Source: Colivivens sp963640465
GTDB taxonomy: Bacteria; Bacteroidota; Bacteroidia; Bacteroidales; Bacteroidaceae
Assembly: GCA_963640465.1 (NCBI GenBank)
Contig: CAVHYP010000002.1
Coordinates: 29,517 to 93,516, forward strand
Direction: 5' to 3'
DNA: 64,000 nt
How positions within the stretch are numbered: the stretch's first letter is position 1; each line of letters starts with the position of its first letter. Positions 46,746-55,454 of this stretch are shown piece after piece. The notes under the pieces were generated by a model. The model made no database searches and had not been told where the DNA came from. It saw nothing but the letters and a program-made list of their open reading frames with translations. A program made the position numbers and the translations under genes.

Positions 46746-46753
46746 CAAAGATA
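46746..46753 (-). promoter_or_regulatory. -7 promoter box of the large secreted protein gene
   Basis: TATCTTTG on the minus strand lies 224 bp before the start codon at 46522, implying a long 5' leader with no other gene in it. Confidence 0.55.
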
Positions 46754-46852
46754 CTTGTTTTTCTTTATAGCGCAATCTTTTTTTTGAAAAAAAATGATGC
46801 ATCCTCGATACTTTTATTTGAGCCAATCAATTTTTAGTGCCGGAACCGGGGA

Positions 46853-46920
46853 TTTTTGCTCTCTGACTGGAAAAAACTTTTTTCCTGACTGGGAAAATAA
46901 TTTTCTCTGACTAGAAAAAA
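46853..46920. repeat. Dispersed triplet repeat, copy 3
   Basis: Three units with the core CTCTGACTGG, CCTGACTGGG and CTCTGACTAG flanked by T- and A-runs at about 46853-46876, 46878-46898 and 46901-46920. It is the reverse orientation of the copies at 3.9 and 30.1 kb. The 46523-47142 spacer between divergent genes contains this element, the two promoters and no gene. Confidence 0.8.
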
Positions 46921-47079
46921 ATCGGGGCCTTCCGGTCGCCCCTTGCGGATGACCTGGAGAAAAGCGGACGAGAGATGAGATTCGGGACGGATGACAGTCG
47001 GGAAAAACAACCTACAAAGTTGCAAAAATGCAGAAATCGTACAAAAAGGCATTGCTAGCATAAAAATAATGCAGAAAAT

Positions 47080-47111
47080 TTTGTGGCATAACTATTTTTT
47101 CTCTACTTTTG
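47080..47111 (+). promoter_or_regulatory. Promoter of the Lrp/AsnC gene
   Basis: TTTG at 47080-47083 and TACTTTTG at 47104-47111 are 20 bp apart, a full Bacteroidetes promoter, 31 bp before the start codon at 47143. Confidence 0.75.
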
Positions 47112-47142
47112 CTTTCAGTTTTATATAATAACGCAAAAAGTC

Positions 47143-47607
47143 ATGGTAAAATTAGATTTGTTAGACAAGAAGATACTAGAGCTTATCTCTGTTAACGCAC
47201 GCATGCCGTTCAAGGATGTAGCAGCAGAATGTGGTGTATCACGCGCTGCCATCCATCAAAGAGTACAGAAACTGATTGAGTCGGAAGTCATCACCGGTTC
47301 CGGATTCTATGTAAATCCGGAGAAACTGGGCTACACCACCTGCACCTTCATCGGAGTGAAGATCGAGAAAGGTGTTCTCTACAAGCAGGTAGTGGAGGAA
47401 ATCAAGAAGATCCCAGAGGTTGTGGAATGCCACTGCACTACAGGTCAGTACTACATCTTCATCAAGATGTATGCAAAAGACAACAACCAGTTGATGGACC
47501 TCCTCAGCAATAAGATCCAGACTATCACCGGTGTGGACTCAACTGAGACCCTCATCTCTCTGGACCAGACCATCAAGCGCCAAGTGCCTATCAACATCAG
47601 GAAATAG
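47143..47607 (+). CDS. Lrp/AsnC family transcriptional regulator
   Basis: A 154-residue regulator with an N-terminal winged HTH (LLDKKILELISVNARMPFKDV then GVSRAAIHQRVQKL) and a C-terminal RAM/effector domain (VPEVVECHCTTGQYYIFIKM-like block with the amino-acid pocket). Members form octamers that respond to amino acids. It is the first gene of the plus-strand run. Its targets are unknown; the divergent large secreted protein gene shares its upstream region and is a possible target. Confidence 0.93.
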   Translation: MVKLDLLDKKILELISVNARMPFKDVAAECGVSRAAIHQRVQKLIESEVITGSGFYVNPEKLGYTTCTFIGVKIEKGVLYKQVVEEIKKIPEVVECHCTTGQYYIFIKMYAKDNNQLMDLLSNKIQTITGVDSTETLISLDQTIKRQVPINIRK

Positions 47608-47621
47608 GCTAAGCGGCAAAC

Positions 47622-47915
47622 ATGTATTTCGAAGGGCTGCTGATAGGAATCAGCACATTTCTGATCATCGGAATCTTCCATCCGATAGTGATAAAGACAG
47701 AATACTACACAGGCACACGGTTTTGGTGGCTGTTTCTGGTTTTCGGCATAGCAGGCATCACTGCCTCGCTGTTCATCGTCAGCACGTTTTGGGCATCACT
47801 GTTGGGAGTGTTCTCGTTCTCCTGCCTTTGGAGTATCAAAGAACTTTTCGAGCAGGAAGAGAGAGTGAAGAAAGGATGGTTCCCGAAGAATCCCCAACGT
47901 ACGTACAAGTTCTGA
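47622..47915 (+). CDS. DUF4491 membrane protein
   Basis: A 97-residue protein with three predicted spans and a short basic tail ending in WFPKNPQRTYKF, which fits DUF4491. Found in Bacteroidetes and Firmicutes; function unknown. It starts 14 bp after the Lrp/AsnC gene and is probably co-transcribed with it. The 286-base spacer that follows contains only the promoter of the next gene. Confidence 0.82.
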   Translation: MYFEGLLIGISTFLIIGIFHPIVIKTEYYTGTRFWWLFLVFGIAGITASLFIVSTFWASLLGVFSFSCLWSIKELFEQEERVKKGWFPKNPQRTYKF

Positions 47916-48169
47916 ACAGCTGACTTCGGCATGAAGCGGGCCAAACCAAAGTGTGTGTTTGACTGTGGAAATCCACATCAAACACACCTTATTATATATA
48001 TGGGCCGACTCAGTATTATATATGGTCTGACTCCGTTATATGTAGAAGCAGGTTCTATTAGACATGGAGGCTGGCGTCAAACATGCATAAAGACATAGGC
48101 AGACCGCAGTTTTCATGCAGATTATTCACTTTCCGCCATTCAAGTCCTTGAAATCTGAGAAATTTTTCA

Positions 48170-48177
48170 TATCTTTG
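48170..48177 (+). promoter_or_regulatory. -7 promoter box of the HD phosphohydrolase gene
   Basis: TATCTTTG lies 24 bp before the ATG at 48202, supporting that start rather than an in-frame Met at 48115. Confidence 0.65.
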
Positions 48178-48201
48178 CGTTTGATTATTGAAAGAAGCCG
48201 T

Positions 48202-50295
48202 ATGAAATTTCCATTGAAGCAAAAAGCCAAGACCAAAAGTCAGAAGCAGAAAGGTCATGCACTGAACATTCTCCTCCTTAAAATTGCCATCGTAATATTC
48301 ACGACTGCAGTAATCGTCTACTTCCTGCCACGCACAAGCGGATTCAACTATTCATACGAACTGAACCAACCGTGGCACTACGGTACGATGATTTCAACGC
48401 AGAAGTTCAATATCCAGATGAGCGATTCCACCCTGGAGCTGAAGCGCGACAGCATAGCCCGTTACTTCATGCCATATTTCAATCGCGACGGAAACGCAGA
48501 GGCTGCTGCAAAAAGTCGGCTGGAAAGTCTCGACTGCAGTCAAAGCCTGAAAAAGCACGTGGCAGAGATGTTCGACAGCGTCTACCAGCATGGAGTGATG
48601 CAAAGCACCGACTACGACAGTCTCAAAGCCATCGGCACAAGCTACATACGAATCATTCAGGACAATCATGCTACACTCATACCGATCGACCAGGTGCTGA
48701 CACTGCACGACGCCTACCATTTCATCGTACACCACGACGAGAATGGTTTTCCGCCATCAGAAATCAGCAAGCTCAATATCAACACTATACTCACTGAGAA
48801 CCTGCAGTACGAGTCGATGAAATCGCAGGAAGAACTGGAAGGCGAATACGATGCGATTACATCGAACATAGGATTTGTGAGAGTGAACGAAAAAATCGTG
48901 GACAGAGGCGAACTGGTGACAGAAGAAATCTACCAGAAACTGAAATCCTACGAAGCCGTGATGGAGAAGCAACAGAACGAGAGCAGCACATCGGCAATAC
49001 TGATTTGGGGACAAGCCGCAATCGTGGCGTTCATCATTGGCATTCTTATTACCTACCTCTCCGTGTTCCGTCACGATTACATCGAGAACACACGGTGCGC
49101 AGTCCTGCTCTTCTCGCTCATCACCCTGTTCTGCGTCATTGCATCACTGATGGTAGCCCGGCATTTCTTCCATGTGTTCATCATCCCATGTTGCATGGTG
49201 CCGATAATCATACGCGTGTTCATGGATTCGCGCACAGCCCTCACCTTCCACGTGTGCATGGTTCTGCTCATGTCGCTGGCCCTCACCAATCCTTACGAGT
49301 TCATCTTCTTCCAGATGACGGCTGGATTCATGGTGATCCTCAACCTGAGGGAGCTCAATCAACGATCGCAGATCATCCACACAGCAATCATTGCCACAGT
49401 CACTTACTGTGCCGTGTACACAGCCTTCGAGTTCGCAGCAGGCGCTGTAGTAAGCGACCTCGACAGGAGAATCTACATCTACTTCTGCGTCAACGGTCTG
49501 CTTCTTCTCTTCATCTATCCGCTGTTCTGGGTGATGGAGAAAGTGTTCGGCTTCATCAGCGACGTGACACTCGTGGAACTCTCGAACATCAACAACACGT
49601 TGCTGCAGAAAATGTCGGAGGAAGCGCCCGGCACATTCCAGCACTCAATGCAAGTGGCAAACCTTGCATCTGAAGTTGCAAAGAAGATTGGTGCCAACCC
49701 GCAGCTCGTGAGAACCGGAGCCTTGTACCACGACATCGGCAAACTGGAACGACCAGTATTCTTCACCGAGAACCAGGCAGGAGGCAATCCGCACAACCAT
49801 CTGAATCCGAAGAAGAGCGCAGAGGTCATCATCTCGCACGTGACCAACGGACTGATGCTTGCCGAGAAATACAATCTGCCAGAGCAGATAAAAGGGTTCA
49901 TCCGCACACACCACGGACTTGGCAAGACTAAGTATTTCCTCATTACCTATAAGAACGAACATCCCGACGAGGAAGTGGATGAATCACTGTTCCAGTACCC
50001 GGGACCAAACCCACAGACCAAAGAACAAGCCATCCTCATGATGGCAGACGCAGTGGAGGCGGCATCGCGAAGCCTCAAGGAATACACCGAGGAAACCATC
50101 AGCAACATGGTGGACAACATTGTCGACGGGCAGTTGAACGAAGGATTCCTCAGGGAATGTCCAATCACATTCAAGGACATAGCCGATGCAAAAGAGATTT
50201 TCAAGGAAAGGCTCAAGACCATCTACCACACACGCATTTCCTATCCGGAACTAAATAAAAATGCAGGTGCGAGCAATAAAAAGGCAGACAATTAG
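48202..50295 (+). CDS. Seven-helix HD-domain phosphohydrolase, PgpH-like
   Basis: A 697-residue membrane protein of the 7TMR-HD type. After one N-terminal span comes an extracytoplasmic domain (about 55-260), then seven spans (about 265-450) and a C-terminal cytosolic HD domain with HSMQVANLASEVA, GALYHDIGK and THHGLGKTKYF as the metal-binding core. The relatives with known activity (PgpH) degrade cyclic di-AMP. The start at 48202 follows a promoter box. porP begins 12 bp after the stop, so this gene probably heads the type IX secretion operon. Confidence 0.88.
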   Translation: MKFPLKQKAKTKSQKQKGHALNILLLKIAIVIFTTAVIVYFLPRTSGFNYSYELNQPWHYGTMISTQKFNIQMSDSTLELKRDSIARYFMPYFNRDGNAEAAAKSRLESLDCSQSLKKHVAEMFDSVYQHGVMQSTDYDSLKAIGTSYIRIIQDNHATLIPIDQVLTLHDAYHFIVHHDENGFPPSEISKLNINTILTENLQYESMKSQEELEGEYDAITSNIGFVRVNEKIVDRGELVTEEIYQKLKSYEAVMEKQQNESSTSAILIWGQAAIVAFIIGILITYLSVFRHDYIENTRCAVLLFSLITLFCVIASLMVARHFFHVFIIPCCMVPIIIRVFMDSRTALTFHVCMVLLMSLALTNPYEFIFFQMTAGFMVILNLRELNQRSQIIHTAIIATVTYCAVYTAFEFAAGAVVSDLDRRIYIYFCVNGLLLLFIYPLFWVMEKVFGFISDVTLVELSNINNTLLQKMSEEAPGTFQHSMQVANLASEVAKKIGANPQLVRTGALYHDIGKLERPVFFTENQAGGNPHNHLNPKKSAEVIISHVTNGLMLAEKYNLPEQIKGFIRTHHGLGKTKYFLITYKNEHPDEEVDESLFQYPGPNPQTKEQAILMMADAVEAASRSLKEYTEETISNMVDNIVDGQLNEGFLRECPITFKDIADAKEIFKERLKTIYHTRISYPELNKNAGASNKKADN

Positions 50296-50307
50296 TTAGA
50301 TTAGTTA

Positions 50308-51249
50308 ATGAAAAGAAGATTCACGACAATAATCACAGTGCTTGCCCTGAGCATTCAGGCAGTCCAAGCCCAGTGGGATGTGCAGTACTCCGACTTCACC
50401 GCACTGAAATCCTTCTACAACCCTGCCGTGGCAGGAACGGAAGGAATGCTGGACGTGGCTCTTGCCTACTCGCTCCAGATGGTTGGGTACGACAACGCAC
50501 CGCGCACCATGTATGCAGGAGCAAGCATGCCGGTCTACTTCCTCAGTCCGCGCCACGGAGCCGGCGTAAGTTTGCTGAGCGATGACATCGGAATCTTCAA
50601 GACAACGCAGATATCAGTGCAGTATGCCTTCAACGTGAAAATCGGACAGAAAGGACGGCTGGCACTGGGCGTGCAGGGTGCGATGATGAGCGAAACCATC
50701 GACCCAGGTGACATGATTCTGGAAGATGCGTCCGACCCGGCATTCCCCTCTTCGTCCACCGACGGAAAGACAGTCGACCTTGGTGCAGGACTCTATTACT
50801 ACAGTCCGAAACTATGGATTGGATTGTCCGGCCAGCATCTGATGTCGCCCACAATCAATATGGGCGAGAAGTACGAAGTAGAGGTCTCACGCGTATTTTA
50901 TTTTATGGCAGGAGGCAATATAAAGATAAAAAACACGTTATTATCTCTACAGCCAGCCTTGATGGTGCAGTCCGACCTGCAGTCGTGGAGAGAAGACATA
51001 CAGTGCAAATGCACCTATGAATTCGAGGCAAGACAGTTCTATGCAGGCATCGGCTACAGCCCCGACATCTCCGTCACCGCAATGATTGGAGGAGTTTTCC
51101 ATGGAATACAGCTTGGCTATTCCTACCAGATGTACACCCAGGGAGTTGGCTTGCAAAACGGTTCGCACGAAATCGTGCTGAAATACAAGACGAACCTCGA
51201 CCTGTTCAAGAAAGGCAAGAACTTGCACAAGAGCGTGAGATTCCTGTAA
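50308..51249 (+). CDS. porP: PorP/SprF family type IX secretion membrane protein
   Basis: A 313-residue outer-membrane beta-barrel with a signal peptide (VQAQ-WDVQYS). The conserved features are YSDFTALKSFYNPAVAGTEG near the N-terminus, GAGVSLLSDDIGIFKTTQI, and the C-terminal barrel strands. In Porphyromonas PorP is needed for secretion and interacts with the PorK-PorN complex. It is followed by porK after about 100 bases that contain two 20-bp repeats. Expression from the promoter of the HD gene is likely. Confidence 0.9.
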   Translation: MKRRFTTIITVLALSIQAVQAQWDVQYSDFTALKSFYNPAVAGTEGMLDVALAYSLQMVGYDNAPRTMYAGASMPVYFLSPRHGAGVSLLSDDIGIFKTTQISVQYAFNVKIGQKGRLALGVQGAMMSETIDPGDMILEDASDPAFPSSSTDGKTVDLGAGLYYYSPKLWIGLSGQHLMSPTINMGEKYEVEVSRVFYFMAGGNIKIKNTLLSLQPALMVQSDLQSWREDIQCKCTYEFEARQFYAGIGYSPDISVTAMIGGVFHGIQLGYSYQMYTQGVGLQNGSHEIVLKYKTNLDLFKKGKNLHKSVRFL

Positions 51250-51272
51250 GCCGGCAAACAGAGAGGCAAGGC

Positions 51273-51312
51273 TACGCAAGAACAAAGAGATGTACGCAAG
51301 AACAAAGAGACG
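51273..51312 (+). repeat. 20-bp direct repeat in the porP-porK spacer
   Basis: TACGCAAGAACAAAGAGATG at 51273 is repeated at 51293 with one mismatch (TACGCAAGAACAAAGAGACG) and followed by a partial third copy (AACGTAAAGAC). Confidence 0.85.
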
Positions 51313-51352
51313 AACGTAAAGACATTAAGATAAAAAGAGAGAAAGAGAATAT

Positions 51353-52783
51353 ATGAGAAAAGGATTATTTGCAGTAGGCATTTTGGTTCTATCCACCATT
51401 GTCGTTTCATGTATGAGCAGCAAAGGCGGCAACGCTGATGCCATGGGCGGAGAAGTGACAGGCGTGGGAGGCACATCCATCTCCGAACCTGCACCCTACG
51501 GAATGGTGCTCATCAAACGAGGTTCACTCAAGATGGGTACAGACAAGATCGACAGCCTTTGGGGAAAGAAAATGCCAGAGAGGGAAATCTCTGTAGATGC
51601 ATTCTGGATGGACGAGACTGAAGTCTCAAACTCCAAATACCGCCAGTTCGTGCAGTGGGTGCGCGACTCTATCCTTCGCGAACGACTTGCCGATGCAGGC
51701 TACGATGAATACAGAATAGAGGAAGACAAGAACGGTGACCCAATCACTCCACACCTCAACTGGGCAAAAGCCCTGCCGTGGAGAAATCCCGACGAGCAAG
51801 AGACCGAGATTCTGAACAGTGTCTACACCTACCATCCGTTCGACGGCTCAAAGATGCTGGATGCCAGCCAGATGAACTACCGCTATGAGACATTCGACTA
51901 TGCGATGGCTGCAAAGCGCAAATACCGTCTGAACCCAGAGGAAAGAAACCTCAACACGGACATTGCCACCGACCCGAATGAAGTGGTGATGATTTCAAAA
52001 GACACAGCATACATCGACGACGAAGGACGAATCCACCGTGAGACAATCACACGTCCGCTCTCAAGCATGTGGGACTTCGTGAACACTTATATCGTAAACG
52101 TATATCCCGACACAACATGCTGGGTCAACGATTTCCAAAACGCAGAGAACGAAATCTACATGCGACTCTACTTCAGCCACCCCAACTACAACGAATATCC
52201 GGTTGTGGGAGTGAATTGGGAACAGGCAAACGCCTATTGCAACTGGAGAACCGACTACCTGATGCGTGGACTTGGGGCAAATGCCAAGTTCGTACAAAGA
52301 TATCGTCTCCCGACCGAAGCCGAATGGGAATATGCGGCACGAGGCAAGGAAGGCAACGAACTGCCGTGGGAAAACGAAGACGTGAAGAGCGACAAAGGCT
52401 GCTACTATGCGAACTTCAAGCCCGACCGAGGCAACTACACCAAAGACGGAAACCTCATAACATCAAAGGTCGGCATCTACTCAGCCAATTCCAACGGACT
52501 CTTCGATATGGCTGGCAATGTGGCCGAATGGACTTCCACCATCTACACCGAAGCAGGAATCCTGTCGATGAGCGACATGAACCCTACACTCACTTACAAT
52601 GCAGCAATCGAAGACCCATATGCGTTGAAGAGAAAATCCGTGCGCGGAGGTTCATGGAAAGACCCTGAAAGCTTCATCAAGTCAGCTTGGCGTACATCCG
52701 AATACCAGAATGTAGGCAGGTCATTCATCGGATTCCGGTGCGTGAGAACCCAGGTAGGCACTGCTTCAAAGCAGAAGAAATAA
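51353..52783 (+). CDS. porK: Type IX secretion lipoprotein PorK/GldK
   Basis: A 476-residue lipoprotein (lipobox VVSC at residue about 20) with a formylglycine-generating-enzyme-like fold: MVLIKRGSLKMGTD, VNWEQANAYCNWRTDYL, YRLPTEAEWEYAARG, FDMAGNVAEWTS, and VRGGSWKDPESF. With PorN it forms the large ring under the outer membrane in the type IX translocon. The FGE-like fold is structural here. It is followed by porL after a 168-base repeat-rich spacer. Confidence 0.95.
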   Translation: MRKGLFAVGILVLSTIVVSCMSSKGGNADAMGGEVTGVGGTSISEPAPYGMVLIKRGSLKMGTDKIDSLWGKKMPEREISVDAFWMDETEVSNSKYRQFVQWVRDSILRERLADAGYDEYRIEEDKNGDPITPHLNWAKALPWRNPDEQETEILNSVYTYHPFDGSKMLDASQMNYRYETFDYAMAAKRKYRLNPEERNLNTDIATDPNEVVMISKDTAYIDDEGRIHRETITRPLSSMWDFVNTYIVNVYPDTTCWVNDFQNAENEIYMRLYFSHPNYNEYPVVGVNWEQANAYCNWRTDYLMRGLGANAKFVQRYRLPTEAEWEYAARGKEGNELPWENEDVKSDKGCYYANFKPDRGNYTKDGNLITSKVGIYSANSNGLFDMAGNVAEWTSTIYTEAGILSMSDMNPTLTYNAAIEDPYALKRKSVRGGSWKDPESFIKSAWRTSEYQNVGRSFIGFRCVRTQVGTASKQKK

Positions 52784-52813
52784 GAGAAAGCAAAAGATAT
52801 AAGAGAACGATCT

Positions 52814-52893
52814 ATCGCGGAAGAAACAAGTAGGAAACTGATTGCAGAAGAAAGACAAACTAAAGGTTTACTACAAGCGGAAGAAACAAGCGG
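52814..52893 (+). repeat. Repeats in the porK-porL spacer
   Basis: GCGGAAGAAACAAG at 52817-52830 and 52877-52890 with a diverged copy GCAGAAGAAAGACA at 52844, in a spacer without coding capacity. Confidence 0.6.
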
Positions 52894-52951
52894 CAGACCC
52901 CTTAATAATATAGAAACAGAGAAATAACAAATACATAAACGATACTGAAGA

Positions 52952-53803
52952 ATGGCTCGAAAGAAAAATATAATCTCCAGGATGCAGACCTGGATGGACA
53001 GCAGACCAGGACAGATGTTCCTGAATTATGCATACAGTTGGGGTGCGTCAATCGTGATTCTGGGTGCACTGTTCAAGTTGACCCACATCGCAGGAGCAGA
53101 CCTCATGCTTTTCCTCGGAATGGGAACAGAAGTGTTCGTCTTCTTCCTCGCCGGATTCGAACGTCCATACGATGAAGTCAAGCCCGAGAACAAGGACAAG
53201 GCAGGGGAAGCCGGGGAGGCAGCAGATGCAGTTGCTGGTGATGTTGCAGGTGATGCCATGGGCAATGTGGCAGGTAATGTTGCAGGCAACGCAACAGTTG
53301 TCATCGGAGGCGGAATTCCATCCGGAAGTTCAGTCCCAGCCGGAGGTACCACAATCATCATGGGAGGCAATGCAGAACAAGTCCCAGCCGAAAACGCAGA
53401 AGGAACAATCGACCCGGCACAATTGGCAAGCGCCATTGCCACTTCTCCAGCCATGTCGTCAGTACAGTTTGCAGGCATGTGCCCAGAGATGCAGGAAGCA
53501 ACCCAGACATATGTAGAACAGTTGAAGGAACTCACCGAAATCCTCAAGAAAGTGGCAGAGCAGTCAGCACGGCTCACACGCGACTCCGAGGAGATGGAGA
53601 CCATGAACCGCACACTCACCGGAATCAACCGCTTCTACGAGATGCAGTTGCGCAGCGTAGGCACACAGAGCGCTACAATCGACACAGTAAACGAGCAGAC
53701 AAACAAACTCGCAGCCCAACTGGAAGAGCTCAACCGACTCTATACACGTATGGTTGAAGCTCTGAAAGTGAATATAACAGGTCCAGCAACAAAGAGTGAA
53801 TAA
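52952..53803 (+). CDS. porL: Type IX secretion inner-membrane motor protein PorL/GldL
   Basis: A 283-residue protein with two N-terminal spans (about 30-48 and 52-70) that, with PorM, forms the proton-driven motor of type IX secretion. The first span follows the conserved block SWGASIVILGALFKLTHIAG and the Glu-containing second span (GTEVFVFFLAGFE). Residues about 75-160 are a low-complexity Ala/Gly/Val-rich insertion (AGDVAGDAMGNVAGNVAGN repeats), then a coiled-coil tail. porM starts 8 bp downstream. Confidence 0.93.
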   Translation: MARKKNIISRMQTWMDSRPGQMFLNYAYSWGASIVILGALFKLTHIAGADLMLFLGMGTEVFVFFLAGFERPYDEVKPENKDKAGEAGEAADAVAGDVAGDAMGNVAGNVAGNATVVIGGGIPSGSSVPAGGTTIIMGGNAEQVPAENAEGTIDPAQLASAIATSPAMSSVQFAGMCPEMQEATQTYVEQLKELTEILKKVAEQSARLTRDSEEMETMNRTLTGINRFYEMQLRSVGTQSATIDTVNEQTNKLAAQLEELNRLYTRMVEALKVNITGPATKSE

Positions 53804-53811
53804 GGAAAGAC

Positions 53812-55380
53812 ATGGCAGTAAGAAAACGAAAACTATCTCCACGTCAGAAAATGATCAATTTGATGTACGTCGTTCTGATGGCAATGCTTGCATTGAACAT
53901 CAGTTCGGATGTGCTCAATGGATTTTCACTCGTAGACGAAGGACTTAACCGGACAAAGCAGAATGCCACTTCCCAGAACGAGACCCTCTACAAGGCTCTG
54001 GAAGATGCAATGAAGACGAATCCGGAGAAGACCCGCGAATGGTACGAGAAAGCCCAGCTGGTTCACTCCAAGTCCGACTCTCTCTATCAGTTCGCAGAAA
54101 GTCTGAAGTGGGACATCGTGCATGAAGCAGACGGAGACGACGGCGACATACACGACATCAGCAGGAAAGATAACCTGGAGGCAGCTACCCATGTAATGCT
54201 CGCCCCGGGGATAGGCAAAGGCAAGAAGCTGTATGCCGCAATCAATTCATACAGAGAATACATCACGAAGATGATCAACGATGCAGGTATGAAGAAGATT
54301 GTGTCCGACAACCTCTCCACCGAAGTGCCGGCCAAAGGCAAGCTCCTGGGCAAGAACTGGCAACAATACATGTTCGAAAACACACCGGCAATTGCATCAG
54401 TCACCCTCCTCTCCAAACTGCAGAGCGACGTGAGAAGTGCAGAAGGCGTGGTGCTCCACCAGCTTGTGTCAAACATCGACATCAAAGACGTGAGAGTGAA
54501 CGAAATCAACGCATACGTGATTCCTACTTCACAGACAGTGGTGAGAGGCGGTAAATTCTCCGCACAAATCATCATGGCAGCAGTCGACACGACAGCACGT
54601 CCGGATATCTACATCGGCAACACCCTGCTCAAGTCTGGCAACGGACACTACGAAACCGTCTGCAATTCCACCGGAGAATTCACCCTCAAGGGCTATCTGT
54701 TGATGCGCAATGGCAACGGTGAAACCATCCGCAGAGAGTTCGTCCAGCCCTACACAGTGGTGGAACCAACGGCTACAGTATCTGCCACTATGATGAACAT
54801 GCTCTATGCTGGCTATCAGAACCCAATCAGCGTAAGCGTACCGGGAGTGCCGGTCAACAAGATTAGCGCAACGATGACGGGCGGTTCGCTCACCAAGAAA
54901 GGTGACGGACAGTACATCGCAGTGCCGTCGAAAGTAGGCGAAGACGTGATTATCACCGTCACTGCCGAGAACGAAGGCAGACAGCAGGAGATGGGCAAAT
55001 TCACTTTCCATGTAAGGAAATTGCCCGACCCTACAGCCTACATAAGCTACAAAGACAAAGAAGGAAACGCAAGCAGATACAAGGGGGGACAGCCCATCAG
55101 TCTGGCAACATTGCTGAAAGCAGCGGGAATCAATGCTGCGATTGACGACGGACTTCTCGACATCGAGTTCAAGGTGACTTCATTCGAAGCAACATTCTTC
55201 GATGGAATGGGCAACGCAATACCCGAGGTATCGAAATCATCGAGCTTCACCGACCGCCAGCGCGAGATGTTCCGCAAACTCAAGCGAGGCAGGAGATTCT
55301 ACATTTCCCGTGTACACGCCGTAGGTCCCGATGGAATCGAACGTGTGTTGCCAACAGCAATGGAGGTGATAGTAAACTAA
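53812..55380 (+). CDS. porM: Type IX secretion motor/stalk protein PorM/GldM
   Basis: A 522-residue protein with one N-terminal span (QKMINLMYVVLMAMLALNIS, about 13-33) and a long periplasmic part of four domains that reaches towards PorK-PorN. It forms the rotor stalk with PorL. The conserved N-terminal basic segment RKRKLSPRQK precedes the span, and the C-terminal domain starts near FHVRKLPDPTAYI. The length matches P. gingivalis PorM. It lies between porL (8 bp) and porN (74 bp). Confidence 0.95.
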   Translation: MAVRKRKLSPRQKMINLMYVVLMAMLALNISSDVLNGFSLVDEGLNRTKQNATSQNETLYKALEDAMKTNPEKTREWYEKAQLVHSKSDSLYQFAESLKWDIVHEADGDDGDIHDISRKDNLEAATHVMLAPGIGKGKKLYAAINSYREYITKMINDAGMKKIVSDNLSTEVPAKGKLLGKNWQQYMFENTPAIASVTLLSKLQSDVRSAEGVVLHQLVSNIDIKDVRVNEINAYVIPTSQTVVRGGKFSAQIIMAAVDTTARPDIYIGNTLLKSGNGHYETVCNSTGEFTLKGYLLMRNGNGETIRREFVQPYTVVEPTATVSATMMNMLYAGYQNPISVSVPGVPVNKISATMTGGSLTKKGDGQYIAVPSKVGEDVIITVTAENEGRQQEMGKFTFHVRKLPDPTAYISYKDKEGNASRYKGGQPISLATLLKAAGINAAIDDGLLDIEFKVTSFEATFFDGMGNAIPEVSKSSSFTDRQREMFRKLKRGRRFYISRVHAVGPDGIERVLPTAMEVIVN

Positions 55381-55454
55381 CGAATTGACCGCAAAAAAAG
55401 GAAACGAGGATATTCGTAAACCAACAAGAACTTTCCAAGAGTATAAGTACAGAC

